A stretch of 64,000 bases of DNA, from NCBI RefSeq assembly GCF_000311985.1, contig NZ_HE978585.1, positions 1,391,950 through 1,455,949 of the forward strand, given 5' to 3'. How positions within the stretch are numbered: the stretch's first letter is position 1; each line of letters begins with the position of its first letter. Of this stretch, positions 1-10,605 are shown piece after piece. The notes beneath the pieces were generated by a model. It made no database searches. It was not told the origin of the DNA and saw nothing but the letters and a program-made list of their open reading frames with translations. This stretch comes from Kallipyga massiliensis ph2 (GTDB lineage: Bacteria; Bacillota; Clostridia; Tissierellales; Peptoniphilaceae). The translations under genes were made by a program, and so were the position numbers.

Positions 1-1088
<1,088 letters not shown>

Positions 1089-1844
1089 TCAGTTTTTCTT
1101 ATAGTTCACGAGCTGGGCAAAAGACTCGGCTTCCAGGCTGGCTCCGCCAACCAAAGCCCCATCAATATTTTCCCGGCTCATAATTTCTTTCACATTGCCC
1201 GGCTTTACCGACCCGCCGTATTGGATCCGGACCGCTTGTCCCGCCTTTTCTCCAAAGGACTTGGTGATTTCCTTCCGGATAAAGGCACACATTTCCTCGG
1301 CATCGTCCGAAGAAGCGGTCTTCCCGGTCCCGATGGCCCAGATAGGCTCATAGGCGATAACGATCTTGTCGAAATCGCCCTCATCCAGTCCCTGGAAGTC
1401 GGCAGCAAGTTGTCCGGCTACCTTCTTTTCAGCCAAACCGGCCTCCCTTTCCTCCAGGCTCTCTCCTACACATAGGATGGGCTTGAAGCCTTGGTCCAGG
1501 GCCGCCTTGACCTTCTTTTGGATCATGGCGTCATCTTCTTTGAAAATGGTCCGACGTTCGGAGTGGCCGATGATGATGTATTCCACCTCATAGTCCTTGA
1601 GCATGGGACCGGAGACCTCTCCGGTATAGGCCCCCTCTTCCTCATAGAAGAAATTCTCTGCGCCCAGGCGGAGGGATGAGCCTTCCATGGCCTCCCGGAC
1701 GGAAGGAATGTCGATAGAGGGCACACAGACCAGGGCCTCCACTTCCCCATCCAGGTCCATTTTTTTAATCTCCTGGATTAACAAACCCGCCTGGTAGGGC
1801 GTTTTATTCATTTTCCAGTTTCCGGCAATCAGTGGTTTTCTCAT
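1089..1844 (-). CDS. tpiA: triosephosphate isomerase
   Basis: Interconverts dihydroxyacetone phosphate and glyceraldehyde 3-phosphate. The 251-residue protein has the family length. The substrate-binding GNWKMN is at the N-terminus, the catalytic histidine lies in GHSERR, the catalytic glutamate in AYEPIWAIGTG, and the phosphate-binding QYGGSVKPGN and GALVGGASL are near the C-terminus. The ATG follows a GAGGA site and starts 9 bases after pgk ends, so the two are co-transcribed. Nothing is unusual about the protein. Confidence 0.98.
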   Translation of the reverse strand: MRKPLIAGNWKMNKTPYQAGLLIQEIKKMDLDGEVEALVCVPSIDIPSVREAMEGSSLRLGAENFFYEEEGAYTGEVSGPMLKDYEVEYIIIGHSERRTIFKEDDAMIQKKVKAALDQGFKPILCVGESLEEREAGLAEKKVAGQLAADFQGLDEGDFDKIVIAYEPIWAIGTGKTASSDDAEEMCAFIRKEITKSFGEKAGQAVRIQYGGSVKPGNVKEIMSRENIDGALVGGASLEAESFAQLVNYKKN

Positions 1845-1853
1845 ACGTCCTCC

Positions 1854-3050
1854 TTATCGATCGCTAATGGCGGCAATGCCGGGCAAGACCTTTCCTTCAA
1901 GGAATTCCAGGGAAGCTCCACCGCCGGTGGAAACGTGGGTGATCTTGTCCTTATAACCTGCCTTCTCGACGGCAGAGGCGGAGTCACCCCCACCGACAAT
2001 GGTGACGCCCGGGCATTCGGCCAGGGCCTTAGCTACGGCAAAGGTACCTTGGGCAAAATCCTCCATCTCGAAGACCCCCATGGGGCCATTCCAAACGACA
2101 GTTCCGGCATCTTTAACGGCTTCTGCAAACAGCTTGGCGGTTTCCGGACCAATATCCAGGGACATCTTGTCGGAAGGAATCTGGTCAATCTTGACCACTT
2201 TGGTTTCCTGACCTTCAGCTACTTGGTCGGCAATGACACCATCCAGGGGAAGAAGGAATTGGACGCCCTTCTCCCGAGCCTGTTTCAGAAGGTCCCGGGC
2301 CAGGTCAATTTTATCTTCCTCAAGAAGGGAAGTCCCGATCTCCAGTCCCTGACTCTTTAAGAAAGTGTAGGCCATGCCCCCGCCAATCAGGATGGTGTCC
2401 ACCTTATCCAAAAGATTTTCGATAACACCGATCTTGTCGGATACCTTAGCCCCTCCCAGGATAGCGACAAAGGGGCGGGCGGGGTTGTCCAGGGCCTTGC
2501 CCATAACCTCCACCTCCTTTTGAACCAGACGGCCCAAGCAGGAGGGCAAAAGGCTGGCCAGGCCAACGTTGGAGGCGTGGGCCCGGTGGCAGGTTCCGAA
2601 GGCATCATTGACAAAGAGGTCACCCAAGGCGGCTAAATCCTTAGCGAAATCGGGGTCGTTTTTCTTCTCCTCCGCTCGGAAGCGGGTGTTTTGGAGGAGG
2701 GCCACATGACCGGCCTCTAAGCCCGCCAGTTTTTTGGCCACTTCATCATCCACTACCCGGTCGGAAGCGGCAAAAAGGACTTCCTGTCCCAGGAGGCTGG
2801 AGAGATGGGACGCAACAGGAGCCAGGGAGAAGGCCTCCGAGGGCTCCCCTTTTGGACGGCCAAGGTGGGAGAGCAAGATGACCTTGGCTCCCTGGTCCAT
2901 GAGGTAGTTGATTGTCGGTAATGCTGCCCGAATCCGGGCATCATCCATGATCTTTCCGGAACCATCCTTGGCCATGGGGACGTTAAAGTCCACCCGGACC
3001 AAGACTCTTTGATTCTTAAAATTCATATCATCTAAGGTTTTTTTTGCCAT
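1854..3050 (-). CDS. pgk: phosphoglycerate kinase
   Basis: Makes ATP and 3-phosphoglycerate from 1,3-bisphosphoglycerate. The 398-residue protein starts MAKKTLDDM and carries the RVDFNVP substrate loop, [15 protein letters not shown] and the nucleotide-binding [12 protein letters not shown]. The ATG at 3050 has AGGAG at proper spacing. An in-frame ATG at 3092 would add 14 residues, but it has no ribosome-binding site and was rejected. The 107 bases before it contain the gap terminator and a 7-bp hairpin (AAGCTTC/GAAGCTT) just ahead of the ribosome-binding site, so part of the transcription probably reads through from gap. Confidence 0.98.
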   Translation of the reverse strand: MAKKTLDDMNFKNQRVLVRVDFNVPMAKDGSGKIMDDARIRAALPTINYLMDQGAKVILLSHLGRPKGEPSEAFSLAPVASHLSSLLGQEVLFAASDRVVDDEVAKKLAGLEAGHVALLQNTRFRAEEKKNDPDFAKDLAALGDLFVNDAFGTCHRAHASNVGLASLLPSCLGRLVQKEVEVMGKALDNPARPFVAILGGAKVSDKIGVIENLLDKVDTILIGGGMAYTFLKSQGLEIGTSLLEEDKIDLARDLLKQAREKGVQFLLPLDGVIADQVAEGQETKVVKIDQIPSDKMSLDIGPETAKLFAEAVKDAGTVVWNGPMGVFEMEDFAQGTFAVAKALAECPGVTIVGGGDSASAVEKAGYKDKITHVSTGGGASLEFLEGKVLPGIAAISDR

Positions 3051-3110
3051 AGAATCTCCTTTCACAAGCTTCAACGGAAGCTTTCTAGACATCGCTTGTC
3101 CGGCGGTTAC

Positions 3111-3149
3111 AGAGAAAAAGGCGGAAAAGGCCTAACCTCTTCCGCCTTT
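3111..3149 (-). terminator. intrinsic terminator between gap and pgk
   Basis: Read on the minus strand, a perfect 10-bp stem (AAAGGCGGAA at 3149-3140 with TTCCGCCTTT at 3126-3117) is followed by TTCTCT. It lies 9 bases after the gap stop. The weak U-tract suggests partial termination, which would make gap mRNA more abundant than pgk-tpi-eno mRNA. That effect is inferred. Confidence 0.7.
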
Positions 3150-3157
3150 GGGGCAAA

Positions 3158-4168
3158 TTACTTAGAAAGTTTGGTGATGTATTCGAGGGTCCGAACCAGC
3201 TGGCAGGTATATCCGTACTCATTATCATACCAAGCTACGGTCTTGACAAGCTGGTTGTCTCCCGTTTCAACGACCTTGGTTAAGGTGGCATCAAAAATGG
3301 ATCCGGCTGTTGTTCCAATCACATCGGAAGAAACAATTTCGTCTTCATTGTAGGCAAAGGAGGGGTTAGCGGCCTTCTTCATGGCGGCGTTGACCTCTTC
3401 CGTTGTCACCTTCTTTTCAAGCACGGTGTAGAGCTCGGTGATGGATCCGGTGGCGACAGGAACACGGAGGGCGGTACCGTCGATGATCCCCTCGACTTCA
3501 GGAATGACTTTTCCGACTGCCTTAGCAGCACCGGTGGTGGTGGGGACAATGTTCTGGGCGCCGGCACGGCCTCTGCGGAAGTTGTTGGCCTTGTTGGGGG
3601 AGTCTTGGATGGCCTGGTTTCCTGTGTAGCCGTGGATGGTGGACATCTGGGCAACCTTGATACCGAAGTTTTCCTTCAAAACCTTGACCATGGGAGAGAG
3701 GCAGTTGGTGGTGCAGGATGCACCTGAAACGATGATATCATCAGCGTTAATGACGTCTTCATTTACGCCGTAAACGATCATCTTGACACCGTCACCCTTA
3801 ACAGGGGCAGAGATCAGGACCTTCTTAGCCCCGGCATCGATGTGGGCCTGGGCCTTTTCTTTGGACGTATAGAAACCGGTACACTCCAAAACCACATCCA
3901 CGTCCAAATCCTTCCAAGGAAGCTTGGAGGCATCCGGCTCAGCAAAGACTTTGATGTGGTCGCCATTGACCTCAAAGCCTTCTTCCGTCTCTTTAATCTC
4001 CCCATCAAAGGTTCCCTGCATGGTGTCATACTTGAAGAGGTAGGTTAAAAACTTCTTGTCTACCAGGTCGTTGATGGCGACGACATCAATATCGTTGAGG
4101 GTCTGAATACGACGAAGAGCCAGACGTCCGATACGTCCAAAACCGTTAATTGCTACTTTTGTTGCCAT
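3158..4168 (-). CDS. gap: glyceraldehyde-3-phosphate dehydrogenase, type I
   Basis: Oxidises glyceraldehyde 3-phosphate to 1,3-bisphosphoglycerate with NAD. The 336-residue protein begins [16 protein letters not shown] (the Rossmann GxGxxG), has the catalytic cysteine in [12 protein letters not shown], and ends with [13 protein letters not shown]. The chosen ATG has AGGAGG 7 bases upstream; an in-frame ATG at 4222 would add 18 unrelated residues with no site. It is first in the glycolytic operon. No CggR-type repressor gene precedes it; prsA does. Confidence 0.97.
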   Translation of the reverse strand: MATKVAINGFGRIGRLALRRIQTLNDIDVVAINDLVDKKFLTYLFKYDTMQGTFDGEIKETEEGFEVNGDHIKVFAEPDASKLPWKDLDVDVVLECTGFYTSKEKAQAHIDAGAKKVLISAPVKGDGVKMIVYGVNEDVINADDIIVSGASCTTNCLSPMVKVLKENFGIKVAQMSTIHGYTGNQAIQDSPNKANNFRRGRAGAQNIVPTTTGAAKAVGKVIPEVEGIIDGTALRVPVATGSITELYTVLEKKVTTEEVNAAMKKAANPSFAYNEDEIVSSDVIGTTAGSIFDATLTKVVETGDNQLVKTVAWYDNEYGYTCQLVRTLEYITKLSK

Positions 4169-4227
4169 AAGTAAACCTCCTAAATTTTCTTGTTTTTCAT
4201 ACCATTCATTTTTTACATTCACTGTTT

Positions 4228-4233
4228 ATTATA
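4228..4233 (-). promoter_or_regulatory. -10 element of the probable gap promoter
   Basis: A perfect TATAAT on the minus strand lies about 60 bases before the gap ATG and just downstream of the prsA terminator. I see no convincing -35 at 16-18 bp spacing, so the call rests on the hexamer and its position. Confidence 0.45.
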
Positions 4234-4251
4234 CCCAAAGAGAGAAATAAA

Positions 4252-4287
4252 AACGACCAAGCCAATAAAAGCTTGGTCGTTTTTTAT
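4252..4287. terminator. bidirectional terminator between prsA and gap
   Basis: An 11-bp perfect stem (AACGACCAAGC / GCTTGGTCGTT) has an 8-base loop, with T-runs on both strands. On the minus strand it ends the glmU-prs-pth-mfd-prsA transcript before the gap promoter. Confidence 0.88.
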
Positions 4288-4346
4288 CAATTTCTTCCAT
4301 TGAACTTGGAATGGAAAGTGACCTGTCGATGATCTTTCTTCCTTCT

Positions 4347-5324
4347 TTACTTGGATTCTTCAGCGGCAGAAGATTGGCTCTCCTGGCCGGATCCTTCCTT
4401 GGATTCTCCGGACTCTGCCTCGGATTGGTCAGAAGCCTGACTGGATTCCTCTTCCTTCTTCTCACCGGGGAATTCCACCTTGGCTTCGTCAACCAACTTC
4501 TGGAGATATTCCTGGTAGGCATTGGCCGTCAGGGCAGTCAAAATATCATCCTTAACAGAATCGGCGGTGTTGTAGTTTTTGTTGAGGCGGATGATGTGGT
4601 AACCGAACTGGGTTTTCACCGGTTCGGAAAGCTCGCCCTCTTTCAGGGCTAAGAGGGCCTTGGCAAAGACCGAGTCAAACTTGCCGGGGTTCTGGAGGCC
4701 CAAGCTACCCCCATTCTGTGCAGATGATCCATCTTTGGAAACTGCCTTGGCCACGTCTTCAAAAGATTCGCCTCCGTCAATTCTCTTCTTGGCTGCCTTG
4801 GCTTCTTCTTCTGTAGGAACCAGGATGTGAGAGGCATCTACCTTCACCAGACTTTCCTTGTTATCTTCAAAATACTTCTTGATTTCTTCTTCAGAGGGAG
4901 CATTCTTTTGGGCATACATCTCTTTATGCTTACGGGAGATGGTCTCAAACTTGAGCATCTCCTTCATCTGGTCATCGGAGATCTTCAAGACTTCCAAGGT
5001 TCTCCGGTAACCCTCTGCTCCACCATAAGCCTTGACTGCCTTGTCAAAGTCTTCCTTATAGTCTTCATCCGTCAGTTTGACCTCGTTCTTCTCCAGGTCC
5101 TGGCGCATGACGACTTCCTGGACCAGCTGTTTTTTAATCGATTCGGGAAGCTGGTATTGGGCAGCAATCATGGACTTGATGACATCCAACTGGACATCAT
5201 AGCGTTCCTGGGCGATCTTTTCCCCGTTAACGGTGGCGAAGGTGCTTCCTCCGGCACCACATCCGGTTAAGAGTAGGGAAAGAGCCATCCCTCCCGCTAA
5301 AATTTTCTTCACTTGCTTTTTCAT
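4347..5324 (-). CDS. prsA: PrsA-type foldase lipoprotein (parvulin PPIase)
   Basis: Membrane-anchored chaperone and peptidyl-prolyl isomerase that helps secreted proteins fold outside the membrane. The 325-residue product has a lipoprotein signal peptide with lipobox LLTGC (lipidated Cys22), an N-terminal SurA/trigger-like helical domain, and a parvulin domain recognisable from ASHILV through GGSLGLQNPG to TQFGYHIIRL (about residues 164-255). It ends with a Ser/Glu/Gln-rich charged tail of about 35 residues. It starts 11 bases after mfd ends and is followed by a strong terminator, so it closes the prs-pth-mfd operon, as is common in Firmicutes. Confidence 0.93.
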   Translation of the reverse strand: MKKQVKKILAGGMALSLLLTGCGAGGSTFATVNGEKIAQERYDVQLDVIKSMIAAQYQLPESIKKQLVQEVVMRQDLEKNEVKLTDEDYKEDFDKAVKAYGGAEGYRRTLEVLKISDDQMKEMLKFETISRKHKEMYAQKNAPSEEEIKKYFEDNKESLVKVDASHILVPTEEEAKAAKKRIDGGESFEDVAKAVSKDGSSAQNGGSLGLQNPGKFDSVFAKALLALKEGELSEPVKTQFGYHIIRLNKNYNTADSVKDDILTALTANAYQEYLQKLVDEAKVEFPGEKKEEESSQASDQSEAESGESKEGSGQESQSSAAEESK

Positions 5325-5335
5325 TCATTCCTCCA

Positions 5336-8300
5336 TTAGATCGTTTTCGCTTTTAGCTTTCGTACAAAGTTCACCAGGTTGGTCAACTCCCGAATTTTAT
5401 GGGGAGAGGACTTGACCTTGAACTTGGGTTGAGCTTGAAAATCAAAAGAAAGTGGACCTTGGAAGGTCTCTGCAATCTCTTTCAATTCCTCAACACTAAA
5501 CAAATCAAAACTATCATACCTCAATTCGACGAAATCGTCGATTTCTTTGACCTGGCTGAAGCCCACCTGGGAAGCCCATCGTTTGATCAGAACAATATCC
5601 ATCAGGTTGATGACGGACTTGGGCGGGTCGCCAAAACGGTCAATGAGTTCCTCAATGATTGTACTATAATCCTCCTCATCACCTATGGAGGCAATTTGTC
5701 GATACATCATTATTTTTTCCGTCGACTGACCAATATAGGAGTCCGGGATATAGGCGGAGGCCTTAATATCCACATTGATCTCCCGGATCTTCTCTTCGGC
5801 TTCCTCCCCCTTAACCCGAGAAACAGCCTCCTCCAGCATTTTGACATAGAGGTCATAGCCGATGGATTCAATATGGCCGGACTGAGATTCGCCGAGAATA
5901 TTTCCGGCCCCCCGGAGTTCCAGGTCCCGCATGGCAATCTTATAGCCTGACCCGAATTCCGTGAAATCCCGGATAGCCTTCAGCCGTTTCTCGCTATCCT
6001 CTGTCAGGACCTTGTCCCTTTGGTAGGTGAAGTAGGCATAGGACCTCCGATCAGCCCGTCCGATCCTCCCCTTGAGTTGGTAGAGCTGGGAGAGGCCCAT
6101 CCGGTCGGCTCTGAGAACGACCAGGGTGTTGACATTGGGAATATCCATTCCTGTCTCCACAATGGCTGTCGCCAGGAGGATGTCCACCTGCCCTGAAACA
6201 AAGGATTCCATAACTCCTTCCAGCTGGTTGGTGGTCATTTGGCCATGAGCTACGGCCAGGCTGGCTTCGGGGACAAGGCTTTGAATATGACCGGCCATTT
6301 TATTGATATCATAGACCCGGTTATGGATGATATAGACCTGGCCATCCCGGTCCAGTTCACGCTCAATCGCATCCTGGACCACCCCCGGATCGTATTCCAT
6401 GACGTAGGAAGTCGTGGGGTAGCGCTCCTCCGGAGGCTCCTCCAGGAGGGACATATCCCGGATCCCGGTCAAAGAGAGCTGGAGGGTTCTGGGGATGGGC
6501 GTAGCAGAAAGCGTAAGGACATCCACATTCTTCCACCGCTTCTTGATTTTTTCCTTGTCCTTGACCCCGAATCGCTGCTCCTCATCCACAATGAGGAGGC
6601 CCAGGTCATGAAAATGGATATCCTTGGAGAGAAGGCGGTGGGTGCCCACCACGATATCTACACTCCCCTTCTCGATCTGCTTAACAACCTCCTTCTGCTG
6701 ACTGGTCGTCTTAAAGCGGGAGAGGAATTCCACCCGGGCCGGGAAGTTCCGGAAACGGTCCTTGATGGTCTGGTAATGCTGTTGGGTCAGGATGGTGGTC
6801 GGGCAGAGGAAGGCCACCTGTTTTCCGTCCATAATGGCCTTAAATGCGGCACGGAGGGCGACTTCCGTTTTTCCATAGCCCACATCCCCACAAAGGAGAC
6901 GGTCCATGGGCTTGATGGATTCCATATCTTCTTTGATTTCAGCGGTGGCCCTAAGCTGGGAGGGGGTCTCCTCATAGGGGAAGTCCTCCTCGAATTTGGC
7001 TTGCCAGGGGGTATCCGATCCAAAGGCATGGCCCTGGACCTTGGCCCTTTCCGCATAGAGGGCCACCAGGTCTTCAGCGATGGCATCCAGGGCCTTTTTT
7101 ACCCTGGCCTTGGATTTCTTCCAATCCGCTGTGCCCAAACTGTTTAATTTGGGTGCCTTGGATTCCTTGGAGATGTACTTGGACACCATCCCCATCTCAT
7201 CCGTGGGCACATAAAGAATGTCCGAGGCCCGGTAGGAAATCTTGAGGAAATCCTTGGTGATTCCCCCGATGGACATGGTTTCCGTCCCCTTAAATTGACC
7301 CACTCCGTAAAGCTCATGGACGACAAAGTCCCCCACATCCAGGTCCTGGTAATTAAGGAAATTCCCTGCCTTCTTCTTAGGGCGGATCTTTTTCCGCTTT
7401 TTTGCCCCGGAAAGCTCCGTCATAGTTAAGACGGCTAACTTGGAATCCGGATAGCGAAATCCCTGGGGATAAGACCGGTTGACCACATAGAGCCGACCCG
7501 GATCCAATTCCCCTTTCTCATTCAAACCGGTCGATTCCGGAAGGAGGATGAGTTGGTTGTCCAGACCGGACTCGCGGAACTGGTCGGCGATCCCCGGAGC
7601 CGAGGATCCGGCCAAAAAGAGGATCCGGTAACCCTGGCCCAGCCTCCTCCTAAGGGTGGCAACCAGGTCATCCCAGCGATTTTTGAAGGATTCCACCCCC
7701 ATGGAACGGATCTGGATGAGCTGGTCCGCCCGGAAGTGGGGAGATTGCTTGAGGATCTGGGAAAGGTTGACCTGGGCCCGGTCCCGGAAATCGTCCAGGA
7801 CTTCCTCCTTTTCTTTAATAAAATTCATATGGGAGGGAAGGATATCTCCTCGTTCCATCTGGTGGACCAGGTCCTCCGCCTCCATGCGGATCCGGTCCTC
7901 CTCCTTCTCCAGGATTCGGTCCAGGTCCTCGAAGACCACCACCCCCTCTTCCGGAAGATAGTCAGCCAGGGAGGATAGGGTCTCGGGGGGGAGGAAAGGA
8001 AGAAGGAAGTCGCTGGGCCCCGTCTTCCCCCCCTCTTCGTAGTCTTCGATCAGTTGGTTGAGGACATCTTCCAGGTGGCCCCCCTCCCTATCCCCCTTCT
8101 TCTTGGATAGGGAATCCGCTTCTTTCTTCAGGCTTTTCAGAGCCTCCCGAATATCCTGGGGACGGAGGAGGACTTCCTCCGCCGGCCCCACTTCAATCCG
8201 ATCAAGGCGATCCGTCGACCTCTGGTCCTCTACGGAAAAAACCCGGATGGAATCCACTTCCACATCAAAGAATTCGATCCGGAAGGCCTTTTTTTCCGAG

Positions 8301-8878
8301 GGGGGAAAAATATCGATGATTCCACCCCGGAGGGCAAATTGCCCCCGGTGTTCCACCGTCATGACCCGCTCATAGCCCATGGTCACCAGTTTTTCCAGGA
8401 TATCCTCGATCGGGTATTCCTGACCCAGTTCCAGACTGAGACGGTTGGCCAGTCGGACCTCCGGAGGGCTAACCGGCCGAGAAAGGGCCTGGAGGGTGGT
8501 GGTGACAATCAGGGGACCTCCGGCAGCCAGCCTCTCCATGACCTCCATCCGTCTTTGCCGGTTGGAGGAAATGACGGAATCTGCCCGGAAAAAATTGATT
8601 TCCTCATTGGGAAAGTATAAAGCCTTCCCTTCCGAAATGGATTCCAGCCCTTCCGTCAATTCCATGGCCCTTTTCTCGCTTGAAGACACAAGAAAAACAG
8701 GTCGCTTGATAGTTTCCGCAAGGAAGACTAAAAAATGACCTGTTGACTCCGGAAGGAGGCCATGGAGGTAGACCCTCTTCGCTCCTCCTTCCAGGGCCTG
8801 GAGAAAGCGGTTTACATAGCGATCCGATTTCAGTAAATTCGTAATAACATTCATTCTATCGTTTATTTCTCTCCACAC
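5336..8878 (-). CDS. mfd: transcription-repair coupling factor Mfd
   Basis: DNA translocase that removes stalled RNA polymerase and recruits UvrA. The 1180-residue protein has the full family length: N-terminal UvrB-like module, CarD/RID-type RNA-polymerase-interaction domain near 510-570 (VGDFVVHELYGVGQFKG), then RecG-like helicase motors with Walker A GDVGYGKT (from residue 664), DEEQ box LIVDEEQRFG, SATPIPRTL, TAIVETGMDIPN and QLKGRIGRADR, and a C-terminal UvrA-binding domain. The start drawn is a GTG overlapping the pth end by 16 bases, with AGAGG 7 bases upstream. An ATG at 8854 (MNVITN) is a real alternative, but its GGAGAG site is 14 bases away. Confidence 0.97.
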   Translation of the reverse strand: MWREINDRMNVITNLLKSDRYVNRFLQALEGGAKRVYLHGLLPESTGHFLVFLAETIKRPVFLVSSSEKRAMELTEGLESISEGKALYFPNEEINFFRADSVISSNRQRRMEVMERLAAGGPLIVTTTLQALSRPVSPPEVRLANRLSLELGQEYPIEDILEKLVTMGYERVMTVEHRGQFALRGGIIDIFPPSEKKAFRIEFFDVEVDSIRVFSVEDQRSTDRLDRIEVGPAEEVLLRPQDIREALKSLKKEADSLSKKKGDREGGHLEDVLNQLIEDYEEGGKTGPSDFLLPFLPPETLSSLADYLPEEGVVVFEDLDRILEKEEDRIRMEAEDLVHQMERGDILPSHMNFIKEKEEVLDDFRDRAQVNLSQILKQSPHFRADQLIQIRSMGVESFKNRWDDLVATLRRRLGQGYRILFLAGSSAPGIADQFRESGLDNQLILLPESTGLNEKGELDPGRLYVVNRSYPQGFRYPDSKLAVLTMTELSGAKKRKKIRPKKKAGNFLNYQDLDVGDFVVHELYGVGQFKGTETMSIGGITKDFLKISYRASDILYVPTDEMGMVSKYISKESKAPKLNSLGTADWKKSKARVKKALDAIAEDLVALYAERAKVQGHAFGSDTPWQAKFEEDFPYEETPSQLRATAEIKEDMESIKPMDRLLCGDVGYGKTEVALRAAFKAIMDGKQVAFLCPTTILTQQHYQTIKDRFRNFPARVEFLSRFKTTSQQKEVVKQIEKGSVDIVVGTHRLLSKDIHFHDLGLLIVDEEQRFGVKDKEKIKKRWKNVDVLTLSATPIPRTLQLSLTGIRDMSLLEEPPEERYPTTSYVMEYDPGVVQDAIERELDRDGQVYIIHNRVYDINKMAGHIQSLVPEASLAVAHGQMTTNQLEGVMESFVSGQVDILLATAIVETGMDIPNVNTLVVLRADRMGLSQLYQLKGRIGRADRRSYAYFTYQRDKVLTEDSEKRLKAIRDFTEFGSGYKIAMRDLELRGAGNILGESQSGHIESIGYDLYVKMLEEAVSRVKGEEAEEKIREINVDIKASAYIPDSYIGQSTEKIMMYRQIASIGDEEDYSTIIEELIDRFGDPPKSVINLMDIVLIKRWASQVGFSQVKEIDDFVELRYDSFDLFSVEELKEIAETFQGPLSFDFQAQPKFKVKSSPHKIRELTNLVNFVRKLKAKTI

Positions 8879-9552
8879 CGCTTGGCCTCTTTGATAAAGG
8901 CCTCCTGGTTCCTACGGGCTTTTTCCCGGTTGATTCTCTCTTTTTCTTCCTCATTCGTTGGCTTGGGAAGGCGGTCGGAGACCCAACCGTTGACCTGGTT
9001 CATCGCGGCTTCCACCCCCTGGTCCAGGATGGTTTCAACAGCCCGGCAGGCCATATCAACTTCATCCTCCACCACCTTCTCCTCCTCCGGCGTGAAAGTG
9101 GAAAGGACAAAGTCAGCCAGGTCCTGGCTGGCCATCCGACGGCCTACAGCCAAGCGGATTCGGGGGAAGTCCGTAGTAGAAAGGGAGGAGACAATGGACT
9201 TCATCCCATTGTGGGACCCGGCAGACCCATGGCCCTTGACCCGGATGGTGCCCAATTCAATATCGATATCGTCATAGACAACAATCAGGTGACCGGGATC
9301 CAGCTTATAAAAGTTTTGAATGGCCTGGACTGCTTGACCCGACAGGTTCATATAGGTCTGGGGCTTGACCAGGAGGACCTTTCGGCCCTCCCGTTGGCCC
9401 TGTCCAACCAGGGCCTTCCACTTGACCTGGTTGACGGAGATCGACCAGTCCTTGGCCAGGCGGTCAACCACCCGGAAGCCCATATTATGGCGGGTCTTTT
9501 CATAGTGGTTCCCGGGATTTCCCAGGCCGACAATGACATAAAGTTCGCTCAT
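8863..9552 (-). CDS. pth: peptidyl-tRNA hydrolase
   Basis: Releases tRNA from prematurely dropped peptidyl-tRNA. The 229-residue protein carries VGLGNPG at residues 8-14, the catalytic histidine at residue 22 in TRHNMGF, KPQTYMNLSG, the aspartate-bearing VYDDIDIELG and GSAGSHNGM. It is about 35 residues longer than usual, because of a lysine/glutamate-rich C-terminal tail of unknown role. The ATG shares one base with the prs stop (TAATG), and the gene end overlaps mfd, so the three are translationally linked. Confidence 0.97.
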   Translation of the reverse strand: MSELYVIVGLGNPGNHYEKTRHNMGFRVVDRLAKDWSISVNQVKWKALVGQGQREGRKVLLVKPQTYMNLSGQAVQAIQNFYKLDPGHLIVVYDDIDIELGTIRVKGHGSAGSHNGMKSIVSSLSTTDFPRIRLAVGRRMASQDLADFVLSTFTPEEEKVVEDEVDMACRAVETILDQGVEAAMNQVNGWVSDRLPKPTNEEEKERINREKARRNQEAFIKEAKRCGEK

Positions 9553-10502
9553 TAGAAAAGCTCGCTTACCGATTCATAATTGTAGATCCGGCGGATGGCT
9601 TCGGCCAGTTGGGGACCGATGGAAACCACTTCAATTTTGGAGCATTCCTTGCTCTCCGGCAGGTGGACGGAGTTGGTCACCACGCACTTCTTCACTGCAG
9701 AATCTTCAATCCGGTCAACAGCGGGGCCGGAGAGGAGGGCATGGGAAGCGGTAATATAAACGTCTTTTGCTCCTGCTTTTTCAGCTAGGAAGTTGGCCGC
9801 ATTGGTAATGGTTCCGGCCGTGTCAATAATGTCATCAATGATGATGCAGTTCTTTCCCTGGACATCGCCAATGATGTTTTCCACGACGGACTCATTGGGC
9901 CGAGGCCGAGTTTTTTCAATGATGGCGATGGGGAGATCCAGGTCATGGGAGAACTTTCGGGCCCGGGTAACCCCGCCCAGGTCAGGAGAAACGACCACCC
10001 AATCTTCGGGAGCTTCATCAACAAGGGGCTTAAAGTAGCGGGCCAGGAGGTGGCCTGCGGCCAAGTGATCCAGGGGAATATCGAAGTAGCCCTGAATCTG
10101 GCCGGCATGGAGGTCAACCGTGATTACCCGGTCCACACCGGCAGCTTCCAGAAGGTCGGCCACCAATTTTGCCGTAATGGGTTCCCGGCCGGCTGTCTTC
10201 CGGTCCTGGCGGGCATATCCATAGTAGGGCATCACGACATTGATCCGGTTGGCTGAAGCCCTCTTCAGGGCATCGCAGATGATGAGGACTTCCATCAAGT
10301 GCTCATTCACCGGATAGGAAGTGGGCTGGATCAAAAAGACATCATACCCACGAACCGTTTCATTGATTTTGACCTGAATTTCGCCATCCGCAAAGTGGTT
10401 GAGTTCCATATCTCCTAAACGCTTCTTTAGAATGGAGCAAATTTCCTCCGCCAACTTTCGGTTCGAAGATCCGGAAAAGATCTTCATTCCACGTGCATCC
10501 AT
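9552..10502 (-). CDS. prs: ribose-phosphate pyrophosphokinase
   Basis: Makes PRPP from ribose 5-phosphate and ATP for nucleotide, histidine and tryptophan synthesis. The 316-residue form starts [11 protein letters not shown], matching family length; AGGAGG lies 4 bases upstream of this ATG. An in-frame ATG at 10541 would add 13 residues but overlaps a TATAAT sequence. Motifs include the catalytic [20 protein letters not shown], and the PRPP loop [12 protein letters not shown]. It lies between the glmU-like gene and pth. Confidence 0.96.
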   Translation of the reverse strand: MDARGMKIFSGSSNRKLAEEICSILKKRLGDMELNHFADGEIQVKINETVRGYDVFLIQPTSYPVNEHLMEVLIICDALKRASANRINVVMPYYGYARQDRKTAGREPITAKLVADLLEAAGVDRVITVDLHAGQIQGYFDIPLDHLAAGHLLARYFKPLVDEAPEDWVVVSPDLGGVTRARKFSHDLDLPIAIIEKTRPRPNESVVENIIGDVQGKNCIIIDDIIDTAGTITNAANFLAEKAGAKDVYITASHALLSGPAVDRIEDSAVKKCVVTNSVHLPESKECSKIEVVSIGPQLAEAIRRIYNYESVSELF

Positions 10503-10539
10503 GCTTCCTCCTAACGTTATCAGCGACAAATCCTTATCC

Positions 10540-10545
10540 ATTATA
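10540..10545 (-). promoter_or_regulatory. possible -10 element upstream of prs
   Basis: TATAAT on the minus strand lies 37 bases before the prs ATG, inside the glmU-prs gap. No good -35 is seen. It may give prs its own transcript in addition to read-through from the glmU-like gene. Confidence 0.35.
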
Positions 10546-10605
10546 TACCAAGGAATCTTGGGCGGGCGCTTTTCTCCCCCGGGATTTCATAGAAAATTGT
10601 CCCCT

